The notes under the pieces were generated by a model. That model had not been told where the DNA came from. It saw nothing but the letters and a program-made list of their open reading frames with translations, and did no database searches. Positions 9,365 through 19,700 of a stretch of DNA of 28,465 nt are shown one piece after another; the stretch's first letter is position 1; each line of letters starts with the position of its first letter. The stretch is from Catenaria anguillulae PL171 (Eukaryota > Blastocladiomycota > Blastocladiomycetes > Blastocladiales > Catenariaceae), in assembly GCA_002102555.1 (NCBI GenBank), contig MCFL01000298.1, positions 1 through 28,465 of the forward strand, written 5' to 3'. A program made the position numbers and the translations under genes.

Positions 9365-12300
9365 ATGCAACAGAACTCGCACTCCGTCCTGCCACCCTTC
9401 GGAAACGGCACCAATGGCAGTGGGCTACTTGGGCCTGAAGCAGCAAAGAAGTCCTCATCGAACCGGCCCTCGATCGCAAACTTGACCAAAACGCCATCAA
9501 AGTCGTCAATCGTTGTTCCCACATCGCGCCGCCAATCGGATGGGGAAACGACCCCGACTTCGGAATCCAATTATTCAGTATACTTGCAGCTGCAACGTGC
9601 CAGTCGGTCTCGATTATCGATCGCGCTTCCCGGCGACGACAATGGATCCAAGCTCGGCTTGCAGAAGTCATTGTCATTCGCGAACTCTGATAGTGCTGCT
9701 GCAGCAACAGGAACCAGACTGCGTTCTTCGGATTCGTCGCGCTTGCACCGAGATTTACCATACCCGAAAAGCTATCTGGCATGCGAACTTGACTCGGATG
9801 CAATCTCAAACTCGGCGATTGCCGCTCTCTTGCACGAGCAATCTGCCCAAGTACGGTGCCTTGATGGCGCTGCTGATGCCCTCGATGACGCCCTGATCCG
9901 TGTCCAAGACGAGCTCAATCGCACACGCACGGGCGCAGACTGGCAATCCGATGCCATTGACAAGATGGGCGAGCGTGAGCCTGAGCCTGATCGCATTTAC
10001 TCGCAACAGAGCGGCATGAGCCTTTCAGAGTACACATCCCGTTCCACGTTTCGTCAAAACTATGGCGACAACTTTCACTCGGCCTTCTGGATGGATCCGG
10101 AATCAATGCTCTTTGACCACCAGGATCACTTGTTCAATGCGGCGGATGCAGGAAACCCAGACTTGATGATTCTGCCATACCTGGCGCCCTTGCCGGATAT
10201 CCTGCACGCTCTGCCGCCGGCAGGCCCTGTTGTTGACTCGTTCCCACGCAGCAGTAGCGGTCGGAAGGGTACGGATAACCATGCAGCCCCGCCCCAGTTG
10301 GCTTTTTCATCGCTTGATCCGTTGACACCGCCCGCGGCCCGGCGCCAACTGCGTCCAATTTCCCCATTTCCGCACATGTCATCAAAATCGGAACCACCCT
10401 CGGCGCACGATTTCCTCTCCATAACGCCTGCAACTATTACATTCACAAACTACACGCCTGGATCTGTCTACGCCGCCGAAATCGACCTCGTCAACCGTTC
10501 AGCAACCTCCATCTCCGTCGGCCTCGACCCAGACTCGCCCGTGCTACACTTGTCATCGACATTCAACGTGTCACCAAAGACCAACACGCGCCTCGCGCCG
10601 GGCATGCGGCACACGCTTCAGGTCTTGTTCCGTCCCGACTCGCTCGCGGATTACGAGGCGCCACTACATGTGCACGTGGTGCCTGCCCCAAGCGGAGGTG
10701 GCGGCTTCGGTCGTGGTTCTGCTGCGTCCAAACTGTCGGCCATCATCAACCTATGTGCCAAGCGGCCGGCACCAGAGCTGGTCGGGTGGCCAGAGATTTG
10801 CGCCATGCCAACGTGTCCCGTTGGGTCCATGGTCGAAAAAATTATGCGTGTGACGAATCGAGGCGGAAAGGGCGTGTTTCATTTGCACGTCAACCACCAG
10901 GAGGGGATGGGCGGGCAGCGGCTACGGATTACTCCGTCGGCGTTTGCTTTGGACAAGGATGATTCGGTCGAGGTAAGGGTACAGTATACCGATCCAGAGA
11001 TTGAAAACAGCGGTATTGAGGACGGCAAGGGCGATTATCCCTTGATTCTAGTGCCTGTGACGCTGACATGCGATAATGGGTCAACGATTCAAACCACGTT
11101 CACCGTCCAGCGCGTCTCGCCCGCACCATGCATTGTGTTCGAGAGTCCATTTGAGCAGGGCATTGTGCAGTTTGAAAGCTATCCAGGCATTCAAAAGGCG
11201 GCGTGGGTATCCATTCACAACCCAACATTGCTCCCCATTCAAGTTACACTGGGCCACGTGGTCATTCACAGTCTCTCTAACCACGTTGAGCATTTACCAA
11301 CCCCGCCTCCTGCAGCAGACGACTCGCTCGACTCCACATGTACCACGGCCACACTCGTCACTTCCAAACTCTCGCCGACGTCCCCATTCACCCTCTCTCC
11401 ATCCACCCTGAGCATTCCCGCTACATGTACTTCCCGCGTCCGCATCACCTACATTTCGCCCATCCCACAATCCATCACTGCCGCCGTCCATCTCAGCTAC
11501 GGCGGTGCATCTCCACTTCAACTCGCGCTGCAAGCAACCACATTACCGCTCGCCTTGTCGCTTTCCCCACCCACCATTTCTGTCCCTGGCATGCTGCCCG
11601 TGGGCCACACGCACACGACGCACGTGACACTGACCAACCACACATGCACAACGCAACGGGTCGTGCTTGATTGGGCGCTCGACAATGTCCCCGAACACAT
11701 TGTGAGTTGCCGCATTATTGACTCGCTCACATCGGCCGAACCAGTACCACGTTCCACACGTGGCGCGGGCGCACGCACCGGCGATGGGGACGGCGTGTGT
11801 TTAAAACCGGGCAAACCACGGACCGTGTCGGTGGTGTGGAAGGGCCTGTGGCCCGGATTGGTCGTTGGCAAGTTGTGGTGTGAACAGCGGTGTGTTGGTA
11901 ATGATTCAGACGATGTGGGCGTGCAACGGTGGCGGCAAGAGGTGCCTGTGCAGATGCAGGTTGGGCCCGTTGAGTCGGTGGTGAGCGTGGAGGCGGAAGG
12001 TGCGAGGGGAGTGGTTGAGTTTGGGAATGTGGCGCTTGGTGCGGGCGAGACGTGCAAGGTCAAGCTGAGAAATGTCGATGCGATGCGGCGCAACTTGTAT
12101 TGGGATGCACAGATGGTCCCAATGGATCGCGATGCCGAGCATGATGCGGCAAGAAGCGGCCGGTCGGCCGTGTTTTCGTTTGTCCCGTCCCAAGGCCAGC
12201 TGCCGCCCGGCCGAGAAACGTGGGTGCATGTGACGTGTGTGCCTGTTCGGCCGCTCAAGCAATTTCGTGCTCTGGTGCAAGTTGCCGTTTCGGACAAGGA

Positions 12301-13852
12301 ACCGGGCGTCGACCATCATCATTTGCCGACTGTCGCGCATGTGCACGTTCCCGTGTCTTTATCGTGCTCGGTACCGACGCTGGTGGTCAAGAAGCAGGAG
12401 CTGTTTGTGGGAACGTTGTGGGCTGGGTCAATGCTCGCAACGAGTGCTGTGGTTGAGCTGGAAAATGTGTCGGATGTTGCATGCGGTTTCAAGATTACGG
12501 CACCCCCATCAGAGAATGACGAGGACGGAGTTGAGGTGGTACCGTGCGCGAGTTGGGGAAGCGTGCCCGCAGGCAAGACGGCCGAGGTTCAAGTCCTTGT
12601 CCGTGCGATGACCAGAAGTCAAGCTGGAGCATTCAGTGCACCAATTCATGTGCTTACGGATGCGGGATCCGTGTTGACGGATGGCGAGGGCAGCGCGGCA
12701 GGAGGTAGCAATGTCGTTTCGCTGACCGTTTCTGGAACCATTCACCACCCGCTCTTGCACTGCGAAACATCGAGTCTTGATTTCGGAACTCTACCGCTGT
12801 TTGGGTGGACCGTTCAGCATGTCACGCTCACCAACCCGACCACGCTACCGCTCACATTCGCAGCCGATCCACGGTTCACGCCCGCCGGCCCTGCATGGAC
12901 AGCTTCGTCGAGCGCCAGTGGGTCAATGCTGGACCTGGTGTCTGGTGCAGGTGTACCACGGTTCAAGAGTGCGGCAACGGGCGGACACATTGAAGACCTC
13001 AAGTCGGTTGCCAAGCAAGCGTGGGACCTGGCGCTGGGCCAAATGCCTGTCGGCCTGCTTGTGGTGCCGCCTGTCGGCGTGATTCAAGGTGGAGAGAGTG
13101 TTTCGGTTGGCATTTGGTGCATTGGCACACGTCAGACGATTGGCGCCTTTGAGGATGTGGTCGATATCCGCGTTGGCGGGCACGCATCAACCTGGGTGAC
13201 TGGCAACTCTGGAGTTCAGATTGCCTGCAAAGTGCACATCAACGGATCGCCGCTGCATTTAGAAACACCCCACTTGGATCCCAACACGCATGTGATCCAC
13301 ACTGGCCGGCGCACATCCATTCCGCTGCATGTCACCAATCTTGCGCCGTATCCTGTCAAGTCATACTGGGGATTACTCGTGTGGCAGGCGAGCAAGGGAA
13401 TGGTCAAGTCAATTGTGCGTGCAGAATCGGCAGGCAAGTCTGCGCGATTTGACCACCCACGGCTCGCATTGGGTGCGGGTGAGCAGGTGACCGAGTTGGA
13501 GATTCCAGGGCAAAAGTCGCGCGTGATTCATATTGCACACGATCCTGTCGAGGCAGACGCGGATGGCAACTTGCATGGCTTACTGGTCCATGATTTGGAG
13601 ATTGGTATTGGCGACCAGCGAGCCGAACCGTGGATTCGTGAGTCGTGGCGGCATGTGGTGGCTCGAGTGAATGAGGAGCAAATGCAGCGACCGGGCGTGA
13701 GAGAGGGTGTTGTGCCCGTGTCGTCGGTGTTTGTGAAGCGGGCAATGCTGGGTTGGGCAAAGGAGCACGAGGCACAGTCGGTGTATGTTGCGACAGGTGA
13801 GGGCGGCGGTGCGAGTCGCGGTGGCGGGAATGGAGAATGCGAGGAGATGTGA
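9365..13852 (+). CDS. Large ASH/MSP-type beta-domain repeat protein, probable ciliary (DLEC1/HYDIN/CFAP47-like)
   Basis: One uninterrupted frame encodes about 1495 residues. The frame stays open upstream to an ATG at 9065, but that part has no conserved look and crowds the divergent KICS2 start, so I prefer ATG 9365. After a disordered Ser-rich N-terminus come at least seven immunoglobulin-like modules of the ASPM-SPD2-Hydin type, recognisable by 'x-F-x-x-Y-x-G..x-x-I-x-L-x-N-x-(S/T)' and 'PG-x-x-x-x-(V/L)-x-(V/L)-x-F-x-P' patterns: ITFTNYTPGSVYAAEIDLVN with LAPGMRHTLQVLFRPD (10435-10640), SMVEKIMRVTNRG, AAWVSIHNPTLLPIQV, THVTLTNHT, VVEFGNVALGAGETCKVKLRN, AVVELENVSD, LDFGTLPLFGWTVQHVTLTN (12777-12830), and IPLHVTNLAPYPV. 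Such proteins are typical of the axonemal central pair and centrosome. Which family member it is cannot be settled by eye. Confidence 0.75.
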   Translation: MQQNSHSVLPPFGNGTNGSGLLGPEAAKKSSSNRPSIANLTKTPSKSSIVVPTSRRQSDGETTPTSESNYSVYLQLQRASRSRLSIALPGDDNGSKLGLQKSLSFANSDSAAAATGTRLRSSDSSRLHRDLPYPKSYLACELDSDAISNSAIAALLHEQSAQVRCLDGAADALDDALIRVQDELNRTRTGADWQSDAIDKMGEREPEPDRIYSQQSGMSLSEYTSRSTFRQNYGDNFHSAFWMDPESMLFDHQDHLFNAADAGNPDLMILPYLAPLPDILHALPPAGPVVDSFPRSSSGRKGTDNHAAPPQLAFSSLDPLTPPAARRQLRPISPFPHMSSKSEPPSAHDFLSITPATITFTNYTPGSVYAAEIDLVNRSATSISVGLDPDSPVLHLSSTFNVSPKTNTRLAPGMRHTLQVLFRPDSLADYEAPLHVHVVPAPSGGGGFGRGSAASKLSAIINLCAKRPAPELVGWPEICAMPTCPVGSMVEKIMRVTNRGGKGVFHLHVNHQEGMGGQRLRITPSAFALDKDDSVEVRVQYTDPEIENSGIEDGKGDYPLILVPVTLTCDNGSTIQTTFTVQRVSPAPCIVFESPFEQGIVQFESYPGIQKAAWVSIHNPTLLPIQVTLGHVVIHSLSNHVEHLPTPPPAADDSLDSTCTTATLVTSKLSPTSPFTLSPSTLSIPATCTSRVRITYISPIPQSITAAVHLSYGGASPLQLALQATTLPLALSLSPPTISVPGMLPVGHTHTTHVTLTNHTCTTQRVVLDWALDNVPEHIVSCRIIDSLTSAEPVPRSTRGAGARTGDGDGVCLKPGKPRTVSVVWKGLWPGLVVGKLWCEQRCVGNDSDDVGVQRWRQEVPVQMQVGPVESVVSVEAEGARGVVEFGNVALGAGETCKVKLRNVDAMRRNLYWDAQMVPMDRDAEHDAARSGRSAVFSFVPSQGQLPPGRETWVHVTCVPVRPLKQFRALVQVAVSDKEPGVDHHHLPTVAHVHVPVSLSCSVPTLVVKKQELFVGTLWAGSMLATSAVVELENVSDVACGFKITAPPSENDEDGVEVVPCASWGSVPAGKTAEVQVLVRAMTRSQAGAFSAPIHVLTDAGSVLTDGEGSAAGGSNVVSLTVSGTIHHPLLHCETSSLDFGTLPLFGWTVQHVTLTNPTTLPLTFAADPRFTPAGPAWTASSSASGSMLDLVSGAGVPRFKSAATGGHIEDLKSVAKQAWDLALGQMPVGLLVVPPVGVIQGGESVSVGIWCIGTRQTIGAFEDVVDIRVGGHASTWVTGNSGVQIACKVHINGSPLHLETPHLDPNTHVIHTGRRTSIPLHVTNLAPYPVKSYWGLLVWQASKGMVKSIVRAESAGKSARFDHPRLALGAGEQVTELEIPGQKSRVIHIAHDPVEADADGNLHGLLVHDLEIGIGDQRAEPWIRESWRHVVARVNEEQMQRPGVREGVVPVSSVFVKRAMLGWAKEHEAQSVYVATGEGGGASRGGGNGECEEM

Positions 13853-13952
13853 ATGAATGATTATTGTATAAGGCCCTCGGAATGAGTGAAATAGTCATAG
13901 ACACTATCAAAAACACGCAAAGAGAATGGTATGGCAAGAAGGATCGATTGAG

Positions 13953-14348
13953 TTACTCGTGGCTTGATTCTGCGTCTGATTCGGATGACGCTTTAGCGGT
14001 GGTGGAATCATCGGCTGACGCCGTGTCAGATGAAGATGAAGGCACGGGCTCAGGCGCAAACTTGATGGGATTCTTGCGCTGGTACGGCCATGGCGGAATG
14101 ACTGCGAAGGCAGCGATGAGGACGCCGACGGCAAAGACCTTGAATACGAGGGAGAGTGATTGAAGAAAGAAGCCAGAAACAATGCCAAGGATGGAGGCTC
14201 CCGTGATGGTGTAGGTCATGATGCGATCGGCATTGTATTGGCCAACAAAATCCTGGAAGTGGAATGGGGCAAGAGTCAAGTCAGGGCAGCCGTGCCACCG
14301 TATCGAGGCGATCCTCAGAGGACATACGGCAGGAGGTGGCGAAAACAT
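13953..14348 (-). CDS. SPC1: Signal peptidase complex subunit 1 (SPC1/SPCS1)
   Basis: Two exons, 14348-14328 and 14252-13953, give 106 residues. The intron (75 nt) is GTATGT...CTTCCAG and joins MFSPPPA to DFVGQYNADRIMTY in phase; the unspliced frame would insert a Cys-rich stretch foreign to the family. The protein has the SPC12 hallmark: a short cytosolic N-terminus with D-x-x-GQ, two closely spaced helices (ITGASILGIVSGFFLQS; VFKVFAVGVLIAAFAVI) and the diagnostic PPWPYQRKNPIKFAP after the second. A Ser/Asp/Glu-rich tail of about 35 residues closes it. SPC1 sits in the ER membrane with the signal peptidase and limits cleavage of membrane-protein anchors. It is tail-to-tail with the ASH gene, 100 bp apart. 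Confidence 0.94.
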   Translation of the reverse strand: MFSPPPAVCPLRIASIRWHGCPDLTLAPFHFQDFVGQYNADRIMTYTITGASILGIVSGFFLQSLSLVFKVFAVGVLIAAFAVIPPWPYQRKNPIKFAPEPVPSSSSDTASADDSTTAKASSESDAESSHE

Positions 14349-14705
14349 GTTCGTTGTTGGGTGCAATGACCGGGATTGATCAGTGGTTTTTGTATGATTC
14401 AGAGATATTGCATCGACTTTTTTTATTCCTTGAATAAACATCCGGATTTGACATTGACCTATGCACATATGAGCATTGACCAATTCTACTCAATTTGCGA
14501 TGGATCTGACTGTGCACCTCATGGACCTCCGATCCAACTTTGGTTGTGAGTCACCCAAATGCAATTTGGACAATATATTCAGACATATGAAAACACACAT
14601 GGCACTTGACGTCATGATTATGTATTCATGCCACCGACTTTTCAGAGCTGAAGCAATCCACTCCCGTGACCAGTGTTCTGCACTCTTTGCACTCTGCCGC
14701 ACACC
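14349..14705. promoter_or_regulatory. Divergent intergenic region between SPC1 and the HAPSTR1-like gene
   Basis: The start codons of two divergent genes are 357 bp apart, so this stretch should hold both promoters. It is more AT-rich than its flanks (for example 14400-14445 and 14560-14600), with no conserved frame. No named element could be assigned. Confidence 0.5.
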
Positions 14706-15452
14706 ATGGACCACCACGCCCACCATCACCCGCACCTACAGCAACCTCCAACCTCCACCGCCGCTAGTGCCACCGCTGTCCCCATGCCACCGCCTCACTC
14801 CCAGTCTCAACCGCAACTGGCCCAAGACCAAACCGAAGATCCGCAAGTCCTTTTCAAAACCGCCGCCAACGCTCTCGCCCAGCTCTACCGCCGCTCCATC
14901 ACCCCCGACCGCCGTGCCCACTCACGGGGATATGCTGCTGCTCTCAATGATGTCAATGCATCGCTCGACTCGCTTCCCGACCACCCGCTCTCGGTCCAAT
15001 CAAACGGTCGCACATTCGTCCCTTTGGATCTCGTCACGCACCTGGTTGCCGCCCTCGGCGTGCAAGCATCTGAGCACAATGCCATGTTGGAGGAGCATGA
15101 CCACCCAATGTTGATGCCCACCTTGTCGCCAATGATGCCTGGGCTAATGGGTATGGTTGGACCCGCTTCGACTTCTGCACAAGGAACGACCACCGCAGGG
15201 CCATCGCAGGCTTCAAGTGCCCACCAACACCAGCAACACCACAGTGATTTGTCTGCACCAGTTTCATCGTCAACACCAGCCGGATCAGCCATTGCATCTC
15301 CAGCTGCCGGCGGCGGCACAAGCAGTTCGGTTGCCTCCGGATCCGCTCAGCAAGGCTCCTCTTCCACAGCGCAACATCCAGCATCCAAGACACCCATGTT
15401 TCCGTGGATGCTTGACGGTGAACCGACCCGCAAGAGACCGAGGGATTTTTGA
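14706..15452 (+). CDS. Small protein with a HAPSTR1 (C16orf72/DUF4588)-like N-terminal block
   Basis: The ATG at 14706 opens a 248-residue frame; upstream in-frame codons lack an ATG. After a His/Gln/Pro-rich leader comes a short ordered block: DPQVLFKTAANALAQLYRRS, RRAHSRGYAAALNDV and RTFVPLDLVTHLVAALG. Its pattern (F-x-x-AA-x-A-(V/L)-x-QLY-x-x-S, later a helix before a loop) resembles HAPSTR1, a stress-response partner of the ubiquitin ligase HUWE1 that also occurs in fungi. The remainder is disordered Ser/Thr/Ala/His/Gln-rich sequence. The C-terminus MFPWMLDGEPTRKRPRDF carries a conserved-looking aromatic patch and a basic KRPR that could be a nuclear localisation signal. The family call is tentative; an unrelated nuclear adaptor is possible. 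Confidence 0.45.
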   Translation: MDHHAHHHPHLQQPPTSTAASATAVPMPPPHSQSQPQLAQDQTEDPQVLFKTAANALAQLYRRSITPDRRAHSRGYAAALNDVNASLDSLPDHPLSVQSNGRTFVPLDLVTHLVAALGVQASEHNAMLEEHDHPMLMPTLSPMMPGLMGMVGPASTSAQGTTTAGPSQASSAHQHQQHHSDLSAPVSSSTPAGSAIASPAAGGGTSSSVASGSAQQGSSSTAQHPASKTPMFPWMLDGEPTRKRPRDF

Positions 15453-16701
15453 TCAAGCTGTTTCAGTCGTTTGTGAGAAATTGCAGTTGTGTCTCTTGTA
15501 CAGTCATGATGGGTCAATCTCATCCATCCAAACTCCAAGTTTTCGCGGAATTTGTTGTTGTTTGCATACCTACCCACCCCACTTTACCCCTCTCCTGTTG
15601 TCCTGCCGTTTCTTCTCTTGCCTTCTCTACCCCATCCATGCAGCGGACGCCAAGCCGATTGCAAGTTCACTCTTCTACACTTTATTGAGCGCATTTCTCT
15701 TCAGCTTGTCTCCATTTTGCATTCTCTGAAATGTATGCTTCATACTTGACTCGTTCACTCTTGGTGTTGACTTCGTGATCGTGCGTGCCGAATAGTCACA
15801 TGCTTCATACTAGTGCTCAAGGACCTATGATATGTACAAGAGGCGAGCAACAATGGGGCGGCGTGGTTTGTGGTTGAAGATTTCCAACCGTCAGACATAT
15901 ACAGCTCCTCATGCCATTGTTGCTTTTGGTCAGAGTATTCACCAGTTGGATCCAGCTGCAGCCGCGGAACAGTGATGGCCACTGCAGCCGGCCGAGCAGC
16001 GGAGCGGTAACATTCTCGTCTGGGACCAAGTGAGGCGGAGGAGGATGAACGAAGGGAAGGCGACGGATAGGTATGCGAGCCAGCAATCATCTCGCAACTG
16101 ACTCAAACATGAGCTCCTATGACTGCTTCACGTGCCTGAAGCTTTTGTGCCATACTGATTCCCTCTTCCCAAAGACAGTTGGATTCAGCAGCCGCGCGGC
16201 AACATTGACGGCTGGGACCAAGCGCACAAGCCCAGCATAAGGATGAAACCAAGTCTCAGCTTTCATTGATGGCTGGCGCGAATTGACTCGATGACTCAAA
16301 CGACGACAAGGAATACGCGGCCACATCACTCACCACCGCACTGTATGATAACCGCACACACAGCACAATGCATACTGCAGCGAGGGTAAAGACTCGATGC
16401 AATTTCTAATGTAAAGCCTTTCTTTATGTAAATGATTCTTTAAAGGTCTGAATGCCCGTATACCTTGCTTTCGACCACATCCACCGAAACTCAATTCTGT
16501 CTCATCGACACGGTCTCTCGCGTTCTCTGACTTTGAGTTTGACATCCACCTCCATCATTCTTGAACGATTCTGTACGTAAATACACCATGCACCGACCCT
16601 ACACATGACCTTGCTTTCCAACCGGGCAATACACGTATGTATTGTATTGACATGTGTACCGCCTTGCAGACTCTATCACGACCACACGCAGTCAAACCAT
16701 C
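15453..16701. other. 1.25-kb gene-free region with a decayed tandem duplication
   Basis: This is the longest gap in the window, between two plus-strand genes. Open frames on both strands (up to about 110 codons, minus strand) show no conserved protein and I do not call them. The first 250 bp are T/C-rich, suiting a 3' untranslated region. The middle contains two related blocks (listed separately). The last 350 bp lead to the RNA-repair gene. Confidence 0.55.
15901..16310. repeat. Diverged direct tandem duplication, unit about 205 bp
   Basis: Two direct copies, roughly 15901-16107 and 16108-16310, share ordered blocks: agctcct near the start, gcttttg, cagttggat-cagc, gcagccg, gcgg-aacatt, ctgggaccaag, aggatgaa, and (t/g)gactcaaac near the end. 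The first copy has about 30 extra bases around 15965-15995. The match is imperfect and gapped, so the duplication is old. No coding frame is shared convincingly, and I know no element family that fits. Confidence 0.6.
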
Positions 16702-19700
16702 ATGTCTCGCCGCCCTACCCTCGGTCCCAACAAATCTGCTCGCACCGCCGTGGCAATCATCCCGCCACCCGCCCTTTGGCCCGCCATCCAACCCATGCGC
16801 CGCGCATTCGACCCTGCCCATCCGCGCTGGCCACCTCACATCAACCTGCTGTTCCCATTTGCCCCGCTCTCCTCCAACAACAATGACGCCTCTGCCCTAG
16901 CCGACCACGCACGTCTGCCCTCGGTCTTGGATCGTATCCGCACCGCTTTGCAATCCTGTCAAACCACAAGCGACGTGCACTTGCAGCTCGCACAGGCATC
17001 CACCTTTTTCCAACGCAAAGTCGCCATTGTCCACGCTAAACCCGTCTCGGACTCGTCGCTCCTCCAAATTCACGCCGCACTCCTGCGCGCCTTTCCGCAG
17101 TGCACCGACACGGCCGATCACGCTGGCGGATTCCACCCGCACTTGACGCTGGCCAAAGTCCCCTGGAACTCCAATCAGCCGAGTCAGACGCAGGGCAATT
17201 TGGATACCGTGCTAGATGCGGCTGCACGGGCTGTCCAAGAGCATCATGGCGAAAACGGCGTACTCGAGTGGGTGGCACAGGGTGTCTATGTGCTCGAACG
17301 CCTGGACAACGATCCCTTCACGTTTGTGGGCCATGTTGGATTTGACGGATCGACCAATGGTGATCCGTACGGATTGCTTGGAACAACCTACTCGCCCGAT
17401 GCGGATTTGATGGCGCCATTGCCGACCCCGGCAGCCGCCGAGGCGGTTCAGATTGCCGAGCCAAAGGACAAGTGCAGTGTTGTATGCAAACCCAGTACGA
17501 CCACATCATTGGATGCAATCCAGCTGGCCGCAAGGCCGTGGCTCGAGTATCCGTGTGTGGATTCGCCCGAGGTGCTTGCGAGCGAAAAGTACGATCAGTC
17601 GTGGGTTGTGCTGCCGACGTATCAGTACGACAGCCGCCATCAAGCGTGGGACAAGGTTCCGCTCGAAAAATTCGATCAACATCATCATCTCCACCACCAA
17701 AACAACATGGATTCATTGTCTATCATCACCTACAACATCCTCAACTCTCTGTCACCCAACTCGACGGCACGGCACAAGCGCCTGCTCGCCCAACTGGAAC
17801 GTGCCATCGCCACCCACTCGGTCGCCGTGATTGCCCTGCAAGAATTGACGCCAACCTTCCTGACCCTGCTGCTCGCCCAACCCTGGGTGCAATCCTCGTG
17901 GTCCGTGTCGCACACGCCCGACTTTGCCGCGCCCGTGTTTCCCGCCATGGGCGCCCAGGGATTTCTCGTGCACAAGTCGCTCGGGGCATTTGCACACATG
18001 CACATGCGTCTCACGGGCAAAAAAGCACACGTGGTTGCATACCTTCCCCAAACGGGCGCCTGGATCGCCAATGTGCACTTGACATCCAACCATGCGACGA
18101 ATCGCGATCCAAAGGATAAGCGCGTGGCGCAAATGGATCCCGTGGGCCAGTTGCTTGAGCGGCATGCACGCGGCCGTGGATTGGCCGTGGTGGTTGGCGA
18201 TTTCAATTCGGATGATCACGAAGAGGATGCCATGTTGATTGGCAGGTTTGGGCTCGTGGACGGAGCGGGCGAGCTGGGCCGCAGACTGGACACGTTTGAT
18301 CCGACACGCAATGTGTTGGCGTTGGCGGCGGCAACCATGAAGGAAACGCCGCATGCGTATGATCGGGTCGTGTACCAAGGCAAGTGGACAAGCGGGTGGG
18401 AGGTCAAGCACATGGACATGATTGGCGACCGGGTCGAGGACGAGGAGGATTTGGCAGGTGTGGAAGATGAGGACGAGCGGTTGACGCGCGGGTGGCCTGC
18501 CTCGGACCATTACGGAGTGCTTGCCCGGTTTGTTTGCAAGGCAACAACGACAACTGACGACGAGGAACAGGGTTCGCTCATCTCGAACCACGAAATCCAC
18601 TCGCGCCTCGCTGCCCTGCACAACTATGAGTCGCAGAGTCAACGTGTGCTGCGTGCCCGCGCCCTCGACCTGCTTACGCACCATCTCAACCACCTCGACC
18701 GCATGCCGCCGCTCGCCATCCCGCATCTCTTGCCCGTCGGGTCTGTGCGCTTGGGTCTGCACTCGCCCGAATCCGATACCGACCTGCTGTGCCTCGTGAC
18801 CACGTCGCCCACGCTGTTTGCCGACGCCATTGAGCGCACCGCATGCCCAACGGGCTTGCGCCTGATGCGCGTGATTCGCGACGCGAGCGTCCCCACGGCA
18901 CAATTCATGGCGTTTGACAAGGTGCACATGGATGTGCAGTACGTTGCGCCCAGCACAGCATTTCTCACACGCGCAGGCGAGTTGCTGGCCAACCCGGACT
19001 TGGCCTCGTCCGAGCTCGAGTGGCCCGACGAAAAGAAGTCGGTGACGTCGGCATTGCTTTCGGTGCGCGACGCCGCAACCGCCGCAGCACACCTGACGCC
19101 GGCTGCACAGCTCGCGTTCCGGGTGCTGCGCCTCTGGGCCACTGACAATGGCCTGTACGCTGGCCGCGTCGGATACCTGTCTGGCGCGGCACTTGTTGTG
19201 CTTGTGCTGCGCGTGCTTCACGTGCACCCGGGCGCTGCGCACTCTGCGGCGGCCATTGTCAAGCACTTTTTCGACGATTACGCGCAGTTCCCGTTTGCGA
19301 GCGTGGCAGTTACTGTGGGTGGCGCACCTACGGCACCCGTACGTGGGGCCATGGTTATTGAGAGTTTGAATCGGCCACGCGTCAACATTACCCGGCATGC
19401 AAGCGCGGCGACACGGGGTGTGCTGGTGACCAAGTTGAGGGAGATGCGCGAGAGGGCCGCCGAGGATCCAGCGGCGGCGATTTTGGGGCTGGATGTGAAG
19501 AAGGGCGACCGGAGGTGTCGCGTGATCAAGCATGGGTGGCAGAAGTTTATGAGCGAGTACGACACGTTCATCGACGTGGGCATGGGCCGGTCGGTAGCGG
19601 ATCGGGAATGTGTTCGCGCATGGAGGCTGGCTGTGGGAACCGTCAGGTGGAATCAAGTGCTCGGACGAGTGGGTCGCTTGATTGAGGCGCACGAGGTTGC

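Noticed and set aside
15755-16090. Short minus-strand frames in the 15.5-16.5 kb gap
   Set aside because: No conserved motifs, and the two copies of the duplication do not keep a common frame; more likely non-coding.
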